64,000 nt of DNA from Pseudomonadota bacterium (GTDB lineage Bacteria; Pseudomonadota; Alphaproteobacteria; Rhodobacterales; Rhodobacteraceae), in contig JAIUPC010000024.1 of the NCBI GenBank assembly GCA_020161655.1, forward strand, positions 186,001-250,000. Reading direction: 5' to 3'. How positions within the stretch are numbered: the first letter of the stretch is position 1; every line of letters begins with the position of its first letter. The notes under the pieces were generated by a model. The model was not told the origin of the DNA. It did no database searches and saw only the letters and a list, made by a program, of their open reading frames with translations. The position numbers and the translations under genes are program-made. Positions 17,742-27,316 of this stretch are shown here, one piece after another.

Positions 17742-19292
17742 GTGGCGCGAGTCTCAAGCAGCAGTTTGCCTGCGGCGGGAATGCTCTCGGCGCTGACCGG
17801 GTTCATCACCTTGCAGATCATAGCCTACTTGCGTGCCGGCGTCTTCGAATACCCGCTGGACGATGTCTACATCCATCTGGCGATGGCCTCGCAAATGGTG
17901 CAGGGCACCTACGGAGTGAATGCCGGCGAACCCGCTTCGGCAGCCTCTTCGATCATCTATCCGCTCCTTCTCACACCTTTCCCGAACACCGAGTTTCAGC
18001 GCTTCCTGCCAGTGTTCTGGAACACGCTTGCGGTGGCTGGCTGCGGATGGGTATGGGGACGGATCGTTGAAGAGACCGGCAAGGCGGGCGTCGCGGTATG
18101 GCTGATCGCCGTTGCCGCGCCGCTCTCCGTCAACATGTCGGGCGTCGGCTACACCGGCATGGAGGCTGCGCCGCACATGCTGATGAGCCTTCTGATGGTC
18201 CTTGGTCTCTGGCGGGCACTGACGGGGCGCGGCGTTGCCGGATGGTTCATTGCTGCGGTAATCCTGGCGCCACTCTTTCGCTATGAGGGGCTTGCGCTCA
18301 GTCTGCTCGTCGCAGGGATTCTCTTCCTGCAAGGTGAACGCCGGGCTGCTGCCGTCGCATTCACCGCGGTGATCGGATTGGTCGGCGGTTTCAGTCTTTT
18401 CCTTTTGTCCCTTGGGTTACCTGCATTGCCCGGTTCTGTCCTTGCCAAAATGGCGCCCATGGCCACGAGCTTTGGCCTTGTTGAGAGGTATGCGGTCTCG
18501 TTTGCCTTCAATGTCGTCCAGCCGGGGGGCGCACTTCTCGCAGCGCTCATCCTCGTGGCGCTGATGTTGCTGGTCATCTTTCCAGTGCTGAGGCGCGGGC
18601 CGCCGGTATGGATTCTGCTTGCGAGCGGACTGGCGGCGCTCGCCCATCTTCTTGCGGGCCAGATCGGCTGGATGAATAGATATGAGCCCTATGCCGTCGT
18701 AAGCCTCCTGGCCGCCATCCTGCTCGCCGGATCGGTGCTTGAGAAAGGTGCGGTCCGATTGGTCGATGGCGCCTGTATCATCCTGCTTCTGGCGGGAAGC
18801 CTCGCTTACCTGCCAAAAATGTGGTCAAAGTACCTCTGGAACCCGCGCGCGATACATCTTCAGCAGGCGCAGCTGGCGCGCATTGCGCAGGACTACATTA
18901 GGGTGCCGGTCGCCGTGAACGACCTCGGTCGCATTGCCTGGCGCAATCCCGACTACGTCCTCGATCTCTTCGGTCTCGGCTCCGACGAAGCCCGGCGTAT
19001 CCGGTTTGGCGGGGGCCCGGTGCCTGAGGGATGGGCAGATCCGCTTGCCGCGCGCCATGGTGTCAAGGCGGCGATGATCTATGATGTCTGGTTCGGCGAT
19101 GCGGCGGGTTCGGACTGGGTACGGATCGGCGAGCTGACGATGGATCGTCCGAGGGGCGCCCTTGGCGACTGGGTCGTTGCCATCTATGCGACCGACCCGG
19201 CCTTTGCGCCGGAACTGCGGTCGCAGCTTGAAAGCTTCGCCCCGACCCTGCCGGAGGACGCGACCCTCACACTGGTAGGGGCAGGCACATGA
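17742..19292 (+). CDS. Polytopic membrane protein, GT-C glycosyltransferase-like
   Basis: A 516-aa protein with about 9-10 hydrophobic helices in the first 370 residues and a soluble C-terminal domain. The first loop has the acidic YPLDDVYIHLAMA segment, typical of the DxD/DD loop of GT-C enzymes that use polyprenyl-phosphate sugars. The start is uncertain: the GTG at 17742 lies one base after the pccA stop, and ATG 17781 is an alternative. Base composition looks somewhat less GC-rich than pccA and scpA. Its position between them is not explained by propionate metabolism. Confidence 0.65.
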   Translation: MARVSSSSLPAAGMLSALTGFITLQIIAYLRAGVFEYPLDDVYIHLAMASQMVQGTYGVNAGEPASAASSIIYPLLLTPFPNTEFQRFLPVFWNTLAVAGCGWVWGRIVEETGKAGVAVWLIAVAAPLSVNMSGVGYTGMEAAPHMLMSLLMVLGLWRALTGRGVAGWFIAAVILAPLFRYEGLALSLLVAGILFLQGERRAAAVAFTAVIGLVGGFSLFLLSLGLPALPGSVLAKMAPMATSFGLVERYAVSFAFNVVQPGGALLAALILVALMLLVIFPVLRRGPPVWILLASGLAALAHLLAGQIGWMNRYEPYAVVSLLAAILLAGSVLEKGAVRLVDGACIILLLAGSLAYLPKMWSKYLWNPRAIHLQQAQLARIAQDYIRVPVAVNDLGRIAWRNPDYVLDLFGLGSDEARRIRFGGGPVPEGWADPLAARHGVKAAMIYDVWFGDAAGSDWVRIGELTMDRPRGALGDWVVAIYATDPAFAPELRSQLESFAPTLPEDATLTLVGAGT

Positions 19293-19299
19293 TTCCGCT

Positions 19300-19734
19300 T
19301 CAGTCCCCGAAGCGCCGGGCGCGGATTTCCTCGCGGCGGATCGGCATCTTGTCGATGGCGCGGGAAATCTCGCGCACGTCCCAGGGGAAGGGCTTCCGCT
19401 GCGCCACCGTGCCGTCCTTGTCAATCAGGACGAACATGAACCCCCGCGGGCGGAGCCGGGTGCGGGCGTCGCTGGCCGCCGATGGATCGGTGTCGGTGAT
19501 GACAACAACGTCGCGCTCCGCGAGTTCGGGCCAGCGGGCCTCCAGGTGCCGCATCTGCTCGGCAAAGACGGGATCGGCAGGCGTGTCGGCAAAGACGACC
19601 ACGGGCCGCTTCTGCCAGATGTACTCCGACAGGGTCACGTCGGCCGCGGATTCCGGCGCAAAGCCGGGTTCCTCGGCGGCGCCGGCTCCGAAGGCGAAAA
19701 GGCCGAGTGATAGCGCGGCAAGGATCGGTTTCAT
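19300..19734 (-). CDS. DUF4174 family exported protein
   Basis: A 144-aa protein with a Sec signal (MKPILAALSLGLFAFGAGAA) and a thioredoxin-fold-like mature part: RPVVVFADTPADP near the start and PRGFMFVLIDKDGTVAQRKP later. No CxxC pair is present. This matches DUF4174 proteins of Rhodobacterales. ATG 19734 is chosen because AAGGGGGA precedes it; the upstream 18 codons are rejected. It converges on the GT-C gene with a 7-base gap. Confidence 0.78.
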   Translation of the reverse strand: MKPILAALSLGLFAFGAGAAEEPGFAPESAADVTLSEYIWQKRPVVVFADTPADPVFAEQMRHLEARWPELAERDVVVITDTDPSAASDARTRLRPRGFMFVLIDKDGTVAQRKPFPWDVREISRAIDKMPIRREEIRARRFGD

Positions 19735-19828
19735 CTGGTCCCCCTTGCCAAGGATATAGGCAAGCGGACGGCTTAGCCAAAGGGTCATTCCGCGCGGTCG
19801 TGCGGATCAGGACGGAAAGGACGATGCA

Positions 19829-21961
19829 ATGACGGACAAGCTTGCGGCCTGGCAGGCGCTCGCAGCCAAGGAAATGAAGGGCGGTTCGCCCGAGGATCTG
19901 ACCTGGGCTACGCTGGAAGGCATCGCGGTCAAGCCGCTTTACACCGAGGCGGATACGGCCTCGCTGCCGCACATGGGGTCGGTCCCTGGCCTCGCCCCTT
20001 TCACCCGCGGGGTGAAGGCGACGATGTATGCCGGCCGGCCCTGGACGATCCGCCAGTATGCGGGTTTTTCGACGGCCGAGGAATCGAACAACTTCTACCG
20101 CAAGAACCTTGCCGCCGGGCAGCAGGGCGTCTCCGTCGCCTTCGACCTTGCCACCCACCGGGGCTATGACAGCGACCATCCGCGCGTCGTCGGCGATGTC
20201 GGCAAGGCCGGCGTGGCCATCGATTCAGCCGAGGACATGAAGATCCTCTTCGACGGCATTCCGCTGGAAAAGATCAGCGTTTCCATGACGATGAACGGAG
20301 CGGTGATCCCGATCCTCGCCTCCTTCATCGTCGCGGGGGAAGAGCAGGGCGTGCCGAGGGCCGACCTTTCCGGCACGATCCAGAACGACATCCTGAAGGA
20401 ATTCATGGTGCGGAACACTTACGTCTATCCGCCCGAACCTTCGATGCGCATCGTCGCCGACATCATCGAATACACCGCGCGCGAGATGCCGAAGTTCAAC
20501 TCCATCTCGATCTCCGGCTACCACATGCAGGAAGCGGGGGCGAACCTCGTGCAGGAACTGGCCTATACGCTGGCTGACGGGCGCGAATATGTCCGCACCG
20601 CGATCCAGCGCGGCATGAACGTCGATGAATTTGCGGGGCGCCTGTCCTTCTTCTTCGCCATCGGCATGAATTTTTTCATGGAGGCGGCAAAGCTACGGGC
20701 GGCGCGGATGCTCTGGCACCGGATCATGTCGGAATTCGGTGCGAAGAAGCCGGGCAGCCTGATGCTCCGCACCCATTGCCAGACCTCGGGCGTGTCCTTG
20801 CAGGAACAGGACCCCTACAACAACGTCATCCGCACGGCCTATGAGGCGATGGCGGCGGCCTTGGGGGGCACCCAGTCGCTTCATACCAACGCGCTTGACG
20901 AGGCGATCGCGCTTCCGACCGAGTTTTCGGCCCGGATCGCGCGGAATACCCAGCTGATATTGCAGGAAGAAACCGGCATCACCCATGTCGTCGATCCGCT
21001 TGCTGGCTCCTACTACGTTGAAAGCCTGACGGCGGAACTCGCCGACAAGGCCTGGGCGCTGATCGAGGAGGTCGAGGCAATGGGCGGCATGACCAAGGCC
21101 GTCGCCTCCGGCATGCCGAAGCTCCGGATCGAGGAATCCGCCGCGCGGCGTCAGGCGATGATCGACCGGGGCGAGGAGGTCGTGGTTGGCGTCAACAAGT
21201 ACCGCCCGACGAAAACCGACCAGATCGACATTCTCGATGTCGACAACATGAAGGTGCGCGAGGCGCAGGTGGCGCGGCTGGAACAGGTCCGGGCGACGCG
21301 AGACGCGGCGGCATGTTCGGCGGCGCTGGCCGAGGTGGAACGGCGCGCGCGCGACGGCGGCAATCTTCTTGAGGCGGCGGTCGAGGCCGCGCGCCAGAGG
21401 GCATCGGTAGGGGAGATCAGCATGGCGATGGAAAAGGTGTTCGGCCGTCACCGGGCCGAGGTCAAGACCCTCGCCGGGGTCTATGGCGCGGCCTATGAGG
21501 GCGACGAGGGCTTCGCCCAGATCCAAAAGGATGTGGAGACCTTCGCCGAGGAAGAGGGCCGGCGTCCGCGGATGCTGGTGGTCAAGATGGGGCAGGACGG
21601 CCATGACCGCGGCGCCAAGGTCATCGCCACGGCCTTCGCCGATATCGGCTTTGACGTGGACGTCGGCCCCCTGTTCCAGACCCCGGAAGAGGCCGCGCAG
21701 GATGCCGTCGACAATGACGTTCATGTCGTCGGCATCTCCTCCCAGGCGGCGGGCCACAAGACGCTGGCGCCGAAGCTGGTCGAGGCGCTGGCGGCGAAGG
21801 GCGCAGGCGACATCATCGTCATCTGCGGCGGCGTGATCCCGCAGCAGGACTACGACTTCCTGAAGAAGGCCGGGGTCAAGGCGATTTTCGGGCCGGGCAC
21901 CAACATCCCGGCGGCGGCGAAGGACATCCTTGGCCTGATACGGGCGGCGCGGGGGGCGTAG
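19829..21961 (+). CDS. scpA: Methylmalonyl-CoA mutase (single-chain, B12-dependent)
   Basis: A 710-aa homodimer-type mutase converting (R)-methylmalonyl-CoA to succinyl-CoA. The TIM-barrel substrate domain carries [15 protein letters not shown] and [19 protein letters not shown]. The C-terminal cobalamin domain has [11 protein letters not shown], where His592 is the lower axial Co ligand, followed by [11 protein letters not shown] and the VICGGVIP strand. It completes the pathway started by pccB/pccA; the epimerase is not seen in this window. Confidence 0.96.
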   Translation: MTDKLAAWQALAAKEMKGGSPEDLTWATLEGIAVKPLYTEADTASLPHMGSVPGLAPFTRGVKATMYAGRPWTIRQYAGFSTAEESNNFYRKNLAAGQQGVSVAFDLATHRGYDSDHPRVVGDVGKAGVAIDSAEDMKILFDGIPLEKISVSMTMNGAVIPILASFIVAGEEQGVPRADLSGTIQNDILKEFMVRNTYVYPPEPSMRIVADIIEYTAREMPKFNSISISGYHMQEAGANLVQELAYTLADGREYVRTAIQRGMNVDEFAGRLSFFFAIGMNFFMEAAKLRAARMLWHRIMSEFGAKKPGSLMLRTHCQTSGVSLQEQDPYNNVIRTAYEAMAAALGGTQSLHTNALDEAIALPTEFSARIARNTQLILQEETGITHVVDPLAGSYYVESLTAELADKAWALIEEVEAMGGMTKAVASGMPKLRIEESAARRQAMIDRGEEVVVGVNKYRPTKTDQIDILDVDNMKVREAQVARLEQVRATRDAAACSAALAEVERRARDGGNLLEAAVEAARQRASVGEISMAMEKVFGRHRAEVKTLAGVYGAAYEGDEGFAQIQKDVETFAEEEGRRPRMLVVKMGQDGHDRGAKVIATAFADIGFDVDVGPLFQTPEEAAQDAVDNDVHVVGISSQAAGHKTLAPKLVEALAAKGAGDIIVICGGVIPQQDYDFLKKAGVKAIFGPGTNIPAAAKDILGLIRAARGA

Positions 21962-21984
21962 GGGGAGGGGCCGCAGGGCCCCCC
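21961..21984. terminator. GC-rich hairpin between convergent scpA and nhaA
   Basis: GGGGCC (21967-21972), loop GCA, then GGCCCC(C) just after the scpA stop. It has no T-run, but its place in a 28-base convergent gap suggests bidirectional termination. Confidence 0.45.
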
Positions 21985-21989
21985 TTGCC

Positions 21990-23204
21990 TCACTCCGCCA
22001 GGGCCGCCTTGCTGGCCGGGCCGCCCTCGGCCCCTTCCGCCCGCGCGTCCTTCGATCCGTAGCGCAGCACGACATAGCCGAGCACCGCCGAGATGAGCGA
22101 GCCGGTCAGCACCCCCAGCCGCACGTGGTTCATGTGCGTGTTGTCGGTGAAGGTCAGCCCGCCGATGAAGAGCGACATGGTGAAGCCGATGCCGGCAAGG
22201 CAGGCGAGGCCGTAGATATGCGTCCAGTTGACGCCATGCGGCAGCCGGGCGATCCCCGATTTCACCATGAGCCAGGTGGTGCCAAGAACCCCGACCTGCT
22301 TGCCGATGAGAAGGCCAAGCGCGATGCCAAGGGTCAGGGGCTGGGCGAAATCGGCCAGCGTCAGGCCTTTCAGCACCACGCCGGCATTGGCGAAGGCGAA
22401 GATCGGCACGATCCCGAACATGACATAGGGCGACAGGTTGTCCTCGATCGAATGGAGGGGCGATTTGCCGAACCGGTCCTTCAGGGGCACGAAGAAGGCG
22501 GTGACGACACCGGCGACGGTGGCATGAACGCCCGATTTCAGCACCAGCACCCACAGGACCACGCCCAGAAGCACGATGGGCGCGGTGCGGTGCGTGCCGC
22601 GCCGGTTCAGCCACCAGAGGCCGACGACCGGGATGATCGAGAGGAGGAGGTAATCGAGATGCAGCTCGCTCGTGTAGAAGAGCGCAATGATGAGGATCGC
22701 ACCCATGTCGTCGAGGATGGCGAGCGTCAGAAGGAAGATCGATAGCGCCGCCGGGACGCGCTTGCCGATCAGCGCAAGGATGCCGACCGCGAAGGCGATG
22801 TCGGTCGCGGCAGGGATCGCCCAGCCATTCAGCGTCTCGGGCATGTTCCAGTTGAAGGCGAGGTAGACCGCCGCCGGGACGAGCATCCCACCCACGGCCG
22901 CCATGCCGGGCAGGAGGATGTCGCGCGGGTTCTTGAGCTTGCCTTCCACCATCTCGCGCTTGAGTTCCAGCCCGATCAGGAAGAAGAAGATCGCCATCAG
23001 CCCGTCATTGATCCATAGGATCAAGGGTTTCGACAGGCCGTCTTCGCCGAGCAGGATCGAGAATTTGGTCTGGAGGATCTGGTGGTAGCCGTCCGACAGC
23101 GTCGAGTTCGCCACCATCAGGGCAAGAAGCGTGGCGCCGACAAGGACGATGCCGCCCGCCGCCTCGTGACCGAAAAATCTCTGCATCGCGCGTGATAGGC
23201 TCAT
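21990..23204 (-). CDS. nhaA: Na+/H+ antiporter NhaA
   Basis: A 404-aa integral membrane antiporter, usual length, with about 12 helices. The ion-binding aspartates of NhaA are in the conserved contexts ATDIAFAVGILALIG (TM IV-V region) and LAILDDMGAILIIALFY. It starts MSLSRAMQRFFGHEAAGGI, the amphipathic lead helix of the family. It is likely a monocistronic sodium/pH-homeostasis gene. Confidence 0.93.
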   Translation of the reverse strand: MSLSRAMQRFFGHEAAGGIVLVGATLLALMVANSTLSDGYHQILQTKFSILLGEDGLSKPLILWINDGLMAIFFFLIGLELKREMVEGKLKNPRDILLPGMAAVGGMLVPAAVYLAFNWNMPETLNGWAIPAATDIAFAVGILALIGKRVPAALSIFLLTLAILDDMGAILIIALFYTSELHLDYLLLSIIPVVGLWWLNRRGTHRTAPIVLLGVVLWVLVLKSGVHATVAGVVTAFFVPLKDRFGKSPLHSIEDNLSPYVMFGIVPIFAFANAGVVLKGLTLADFAQPLTLGIALGLLIGKQVGVLGTTWLMVKSGIARLPHGVNWTHIYGLACLAGIGFTMSLFIGGLTFTDNTHMNHVRLGVLTGSLISAVLGYVVLRYGSKDARAEGAEGGPASKAALAE

Positions 23205-23355
23205 CCAACCGTCCCTGTTCGTTTTTTTCTTTGCCTTCCGAAGATGGGCCTTTGACGCCGGGGATCAACCGAAGGGAGGGCAAAATCGACCCTCGGGGTG
23301 GACTTTACAACTCCGGTGACGCAGCGTCATCATCCGGTTGCCGGAGGGAATGGGG

Positions 23356-23961
23356 ATGTGGCGGCTCGATCATCTCGCGGTGTCCTGCACAACGCTTCCC
23401 GAAGGGGCGAAGGCGGTTGCCGATGCGCTGGGCGTCCGGCTGGAACCGGGCGGGCAGCATCCCTTGATGGGCACCCACAACCGGCTCCTGTCGCTTGGGC
23501 CGGATGAGTATCTCGAGGTCATCGCCATCAACCCCGAAGCGCCGCCGCCGGGCCGCCCGCGCTGGTTCCGGCTCGACGGGTTTCAGGGGAGGCCGCGGCT
23601 GACGAACTGGGTGGCGCGGGTCGATGATCTTGAAGCGACACTTGTGGACGCTGTGCCGGGAACCGGGCGGGCGACCGACCTCGCGCGCGGTGATTTCCGC
23701 TGGCGCATGGCGGTGCCGGACGACGGATGCCTGCCCTTCGACGATGCCCACCCGGCGCTGATCGAATGGCAGGGCCTGAAGCCGCAGGACCGGCTCCCCG
23801 ATGCCGGCTGCCGGCTGGAACGGCTTGAGATCGCGCATCCGGACGCCGACCGGCTCAGGCAGCTCGTCCGCCTCGCCGATCGGCGCATCGTTTTCGTGCC
23901 GGGTTCCAAGGCGCTCCGCGCGACGATCCTCACGCCGCAAGGGGTGCGGGTGCTGCAATAG
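23356..23961 (+). CDS. VOC/glyoxalase-like domain protein
   Basis: A 201-aa protein. The N-terminal MWRLDHLAVSCTTL and later HNRLLSLGPDEYLEVIAI give the metal-ligand-style His and Glu seen in glyoxalase-like (PF13468-type) domains. Substrate unknown. ATG 23356 is preferred over ATG 23350 and TTG 23338 because GGAGG at 23343-23347 is then 8 bases upstream. Confidence 0.75.
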   Translation: MWRLDHLAVSCTTLPEGAKAVADALGVRLEPGGQHPLMGTHNRLLSLGPDEYLEVIAINPEAPPPGRPRWFRLDGFQGRPRLTNWVARVDDLEATLVDAVPGTGRATDLARGDFRWRMAVPDDGCLPFDDAHPALIEWQGLKPQDRLPDAGCRLERLEIAHPDADRLRQLVRLADRRIVFVPGSKALRATILTPQGVRVLQ

Positions 23962-24049
23962 CGCCCGCGACCCGCCCGCGCGATCCCAACCCTGTTCGGA
24001 GCCCCCGTTTCGTGTTCAGATATAGCAAACTGCTGTTGGAGAGCATGAC

Positions 24050-24487
24050 ATGTCGGGCATCTTCAGTCATTGGCAGGTGTGGGCGCTGCTCTCGGCCTGC
24101 TTTGCGGCGCTTACCGCTATCTTCGCCAAAGTCGGAATTGCGGGCGTGGGGTCGGACTTTGCAACGCTGCTGCGGACCGTCGTAATTCTGGCAACCCTGT
24201 GCTTCATCGTCATCGCCACGGGGCAATGGCAGCCCCTCGGATCGGTCTCAGCCAAAAGCTACCTGTTCATTCTGCTGTCGGGACTGGCGACAGGGGCTTC
24301 ATGGCTTTGCTATTTCCGCGCGCTCAAGATGGCTGAGGCTTCGAGGGTTGCTCCGCTGGACAAGATGAGCGTGGTTCTGGTCGCGGTCTTTGGCGCGGCC
24401 TTTCTGGGCGAGCGGCTGGCAGCAATGAACTGGCTGGGCGTCGCACTGATCGCCACGGGCGCCGTTCTGGTGGCCTACAAACCATGA
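24050..24487 (+). CDS. Half-size EamA/DMT transporter
   Basis: A 145-aa protein with five hydrophobic helices forming one EamA repeat. It is typical of small dimerising drug/metabolite transporters. The end LGVALIATGAVLVAYKP matches the family's last helix. Substrate unknown. The 187 bases that follow contain no gene. Confidence 0.8.
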   Translation: MSGIFSHWQVWALLSACFAALTAIFAKVGIAGVGSDFATLLRTVVILATLCFIVIATGQWQPLGSVSAKSYLFILLSGLATGASWLCYFRALKMAEASRVAPLDKMSVVLVAVFGAAFLGERLAAMNWLGVALIATGAVLVAYKP

Positions 24488-24674
24488 GGCTGGTGCCGGT
24501 GGCATCTTTGGGCGGCGATGTCAGGCGGTCCCGAATGGGCGTTCGCGTCTTCGCCCCTGGGGGCAGTCCGCAAGTGCCGATCCGTCCTGCGGCCAACCGG
24601 ACGGTAACGGACATTAACAGCGCAGGTTCAGCCGCTGGTTTCAGCCCTTGCCTCGCCGTCGGTGGCGCCCGCCC

Positions 24675-25160
24675 ATGCTGATCCGCCCCGCCAGACCCGC
24701 TGACATCGCGCCGATCCTCGCGATCTGGAACCCGATCATCCGCGACACGACCGTCACCTTCTCCTCCGAGGAAAAGACGCCCGAAAGCCTCGCCGCGATG
24801 ATGGCTGCCCGCCGTGCCGGCGGGCGGGAATTCTTCGTTGCCGACGCGGGCGGCATCCTCGGTTTTGCCACCTATGCGCAGTTCCGCGCCGGCAACGGCT
24901 ATGCGCATGCCATGGAGCATACGGTGATCCTTGGCCCGAACGCTTCGGGGCAGGGTGTCGGGCGCGCGCTTATGACCCACCTCGAAGACCACGCCCGCGC
25001 CGGCGGTGCGCATACGCTTTTCGCCGGCGTCTCGGGCGAGAACGCGCCCGGCATAGCCTTTCACGAACGGGTCGGATTCCGGACGCTCGCGCGCCTCCCC
25101 GAGGCGGGGCGCAAGTTCGGCCGCTGGCTTGACCTTGTGCTGATGATGAAGTTGCTGTGA
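24675..25160 (+). CDS. GNAT N-acetyltransferase (phosphinothricin/methionine-sulfone type)
   Basis: A 161-aa GNAT enzyme starting MLIRPARPADIAPILAIWN. It has the acetyl-CoA loop region GPNASGQGVGRALM (Q/RxxGxG/A) and ends with the GFRxLARLPEAGRKFGRWLDLVLM segment seen in Pat/MnaT proteins, which acetylate phosphinothricin-like or methionine-derivative amines. The ATG at 24675 is preferred over nine extra codons upstream. Confidence 0.85.
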   Translation: MLIRPARPADIAPILAIWNPIIRDTTVTFSSEEKTPESLAAMMAARRAGGREFFVADAGGILGFATYAQFRAGNGYAHAMEHTVILGPNASGQGVGRALMTHLEDHARAGGAHTLFAGVSGENAPGIAFHERVGFRTLARLPEAGRKFGRWLDLVLMMKLL

Positions 25161-25199
25161 CCGTCTGGCGTTTCGCCGCGCCGCGGCTATGGTGTGGCG

Positions 25200-25883
25200 A
25201 TGTCGCTCTGGACCCGGATAACCGCCGCCATTGCCGCCCTCGCCAAGGGCGAGCCGCTGTCGGCTGTCTTCGACCATCTGCGGACGCCGCCGGAAAAGTC
25301 GATCGGCTTCACCATCGCCGTGATCGCGCTTGGCGCCAAGATGGCGAAGGCCGATGGCGAAGTGACGCGCAACGAGGTGATGGCCTTCCGCAGCATCTTC
25401 TCCATCCCCAAGGATGAAGAGGAGAACGCCGCGCGCGTGTTCAATCTGGCGCGGCAGGACGTGGCGGGCTTTGACCTCTATGCCCGCAAGATCGCCGCGA
25501 TGTTCGGCCCCGACCACGCGGTTCTCGCCGATCTGATGGAAGGGCTCTTTCACATCGCTTTGGCTGACGGTGAGTATCACCCGCACGAGGATGCCTTCCT
25601 GCGCGAGGTGGCGAAGATCTTCGGGATCGGCGACCGCTGCTTCCGCTCGCTCGTCGGGCGGCTGGTGCCCGGTGCGGTGCCCGACCCCTACGACGTTCTC
25701 GACGTGGCGCCCGACGCGCCGATGGCGGCGGTGCGCGCAGCCTGGCGCCATGCGGTGCGGGAAAACCACCCCGACCGGCTGATCTCGCACGGGTTGCCGC
25801 GCGAGGCGATCCTGCTCGCCGAAGAGCGGATGGCCGCGATCAACCGCGCCTGGGAAGAGATCAACGGGAAGAAGGCGGCCTGA
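25200..25883 (+). CDS. TerB/DnaJ domain protein (DjlA-like co-chaperone)
   Basis: A 227-aa protein with a TerB-like all-helical domain (about residues 35-150: GAKMAKADGEVTRNEVMAFR then IALADGEYHPHEDAFLREV) and a C-terminal J domain carrying the HPD tripeptide (ENHPDRLI). The J domain should stimulate a DnaK ATPase. Unlike E. coli DjlA, only a short hydrophobic patch is present. It is close to the following EEP gene (3 bases) and probably co-transcribed. Confidence 0.85.
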   Translation: MSLWTRITAAIAALAKGEPLSAVFDHLRTPPEKSIGFTIAVIALGAKMAKADGEVTRNEVMAFRSIFSIPKDEEENAARVFNLARQDVAGFDLYARKIAAMFGPDHAVLADLMEGLFHIALADGEYHPHEDAFLREVAKIFGIGDRCFRSLVGRLVPGAVPDPYDVLDVAPDAPMAAVRAAWRHAVRENHPDRLISHGLPREAILLAEERMAAINRAWEEINGKKAA

Positions 25884-25886
25884 CCC

Positions 25887-26918
25887 ATGCGCATCGCGAC
25901 CTACAACGTCGAGTGGTTCTCAAGCCTTTTCGGCCGCGACGGGCGGCTTCTTGAAGACCGCGAATGGTCGGCCCGCTACAACATCACACGCGCTGACCAG
26001 CTTGCCGCGCTGGGTATCGTATTCACCGCGATGGACGCCGATGCGGTGATGATCATCGAGGCGCCGGACAATTCCCTTCGCCATCAGACCACGACGCAGC
26101 TTGAACGCTTTGCCGCGCGCTACGGCCTTCGGACCCGGAAGTCGCTGATGGGCTTCGACAACGATACCCAGCAGGAAATCGCGCTTCTCTACGACCCCGA
26201 CAAGCTGACGGTAAGACACGATCCGAAGGGCGACGGGGCGCAGCCCCTGCCGGGCCAGCCGGCGCCGCGGTTCGATGGCACCTACCGGATCGACCTCAAC
26301 ATCGACGGGACGATGGACAACGTGAAGTTCTCCAAGCCCCCGCTCGAGGTTCTGGCCGAGACGCCGGCGGGTCGCACCTTCCGCATGATCGGCGTCCACA
26401 TGAAATCGAAGGCGCCGCACGGCGCGGTCGGGCCAGAGCAGATAAAGCGCGTCGCCATCGAGAACCGCCGCAAGCAGCTCGCCCAGGCCATATGGCTCCG
26501 GGAGCGGGTGCTGGAGCATCTGAAGGCCGGCGACAGCCTGATGGTGATGGGCGATTTCAACGACGGCCCCGGCCTTGACGAATACGAAAAGCTCTTCGGC
26601 CGATCGGGGGTCGAGATCGTGCTTGGCTGGGACGAACCGCGCGAGACGCGGCTTTACGACCAGAACGCGCGGCTCGCCTTCGGCAAGAAGCTGGCGGCGA
26701 TGCCCTATAGCGCGCGCTTTTACCTCGCCGAGCATGGCCGTTTCTTCAATGCGCTTCTCGACTATGTGATGGTCTCGCCCGACCTTCGCGCGATGGGTCC
26801 GAAATGGCGGATCTGGCACCCGTTCGACGATCCGTCCTGCTACAGCACGGCGGAACTGCGCGAAGCGCTACTGACTGCCTCGGATCACTTTCCGGTCAGC
26901 ATCGACATCCCGCTCTGA
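25887..26918 (+). CDS. Endonuclease/exonuclease/phosphatase family protein
   Basis: A 343-aa EEP-fold enzyme starting MRIATYNVEWFSSLF, containing the metal/phosphate motif VMGDFNDGPG and ending in the catalytic SDHFPVSIDI. The substrate could be DNA, a phospholipid or a nucleotide; the sequence does not decide. No signal peptide. It directly follows the DjlA-like gene. Confidence 0.83.
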   Translation: MRIATYNVEWFSSLFGRDGRLLEDREWSARYNITRADQLAALGIVFTAMDADAVMIIEAPDNSLRHQTTTQLERFAARYGLRTRKSLMGFDNDTQQEIALLYDPDKLTVRHDPKGDGAQPLPGQPAPRFDGTYRIDLNIDGTMDNVKFSKPPLEVLAETPAGRTFRMIGVHMKSKAPHGAVGPEQIKRVAIENRRKQLAQAIWLRERVLEHLKAGDSLMVMGDFNDGPGLDEYEKLFGRSGVEIVLGWDEPRETRLYDQNARLAFGKKLAAMPYSARFYLAEHGRFFNALLDYVMVSPDLRAMGPKWRIWHPFDDPSCYSTAELREALLTASDHFPVSIDIPL

Positions 26919-26961
26919 CGCCGGACTGTCGTTCGCAGCCCGGATTTGCTATGATGGCGCC

Positions 26962-27309
26962 ATGTCGAGACAATGGTTCATCGGTCCCTTGGTCGTTCTT
27001 CTCGCCGCTCCGGCGCTGGCGGAGGAGCCGTCGGGATCGGCCGAGGAAGGCTTCAGCCTTCTGCGTGAAGGCGCGCGGGTTCTGATGGAATCGCTCTTTT
27101 CCGAAATGGAGCCGGCGCTGGACGACATGCAGCAGGGACTTGGCGAGGCGCTCAGGCAGATGGAGCCGATGATGCGCGATCTTGGCGCCATGATGGGTGA
27201 ACTCGACAATTACCATGCGCCGGAAATGCTGCCGAACGGCGACATCATCATCCGCCGCAAGAGCCCTGGTGAGATCGTGGCCGAACCGGGCGGCGAGATC
27301 GAGATCTGA
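26962..27309 (+). CDS. Exported acidic hypothetical protein (115 aa)
   Basis: A Sec signal peptide (MSRQWFIGPLVVLLAAPALA) precedes a Met/Glu-rich amphipathic helix region (about residues 30-80: MEPALDDMQQGLGEALRQM) likely to form a coiled coil or membrane-edge helix. The beta-like tail is LPNGDIIIRRK. Such proteins are widespread in Rhodobacterales without known function. Confidence 0.7.
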   Translation: MSRQWFIGPLVVLLAAPALAEEPSGSAEEGFSLLREGARVLMESLFSEMEPALDDMQQGLGEALRQMEPMMRDLGAMMGELDNYHAPEMLPNGDIIIRRKSPGEIVAEPGGEIEI

Positions 27310-27316
27310 CGGGCGC

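Noticed and set aside
15230-17821. 863-codon open frame antisense to pccA
   Set aside because: It mirrors pccA exactly, is His/Arg/Asp-rich as expected for the complement of GC-rich codons, and has no ribosome-binding site or recognisable domain.
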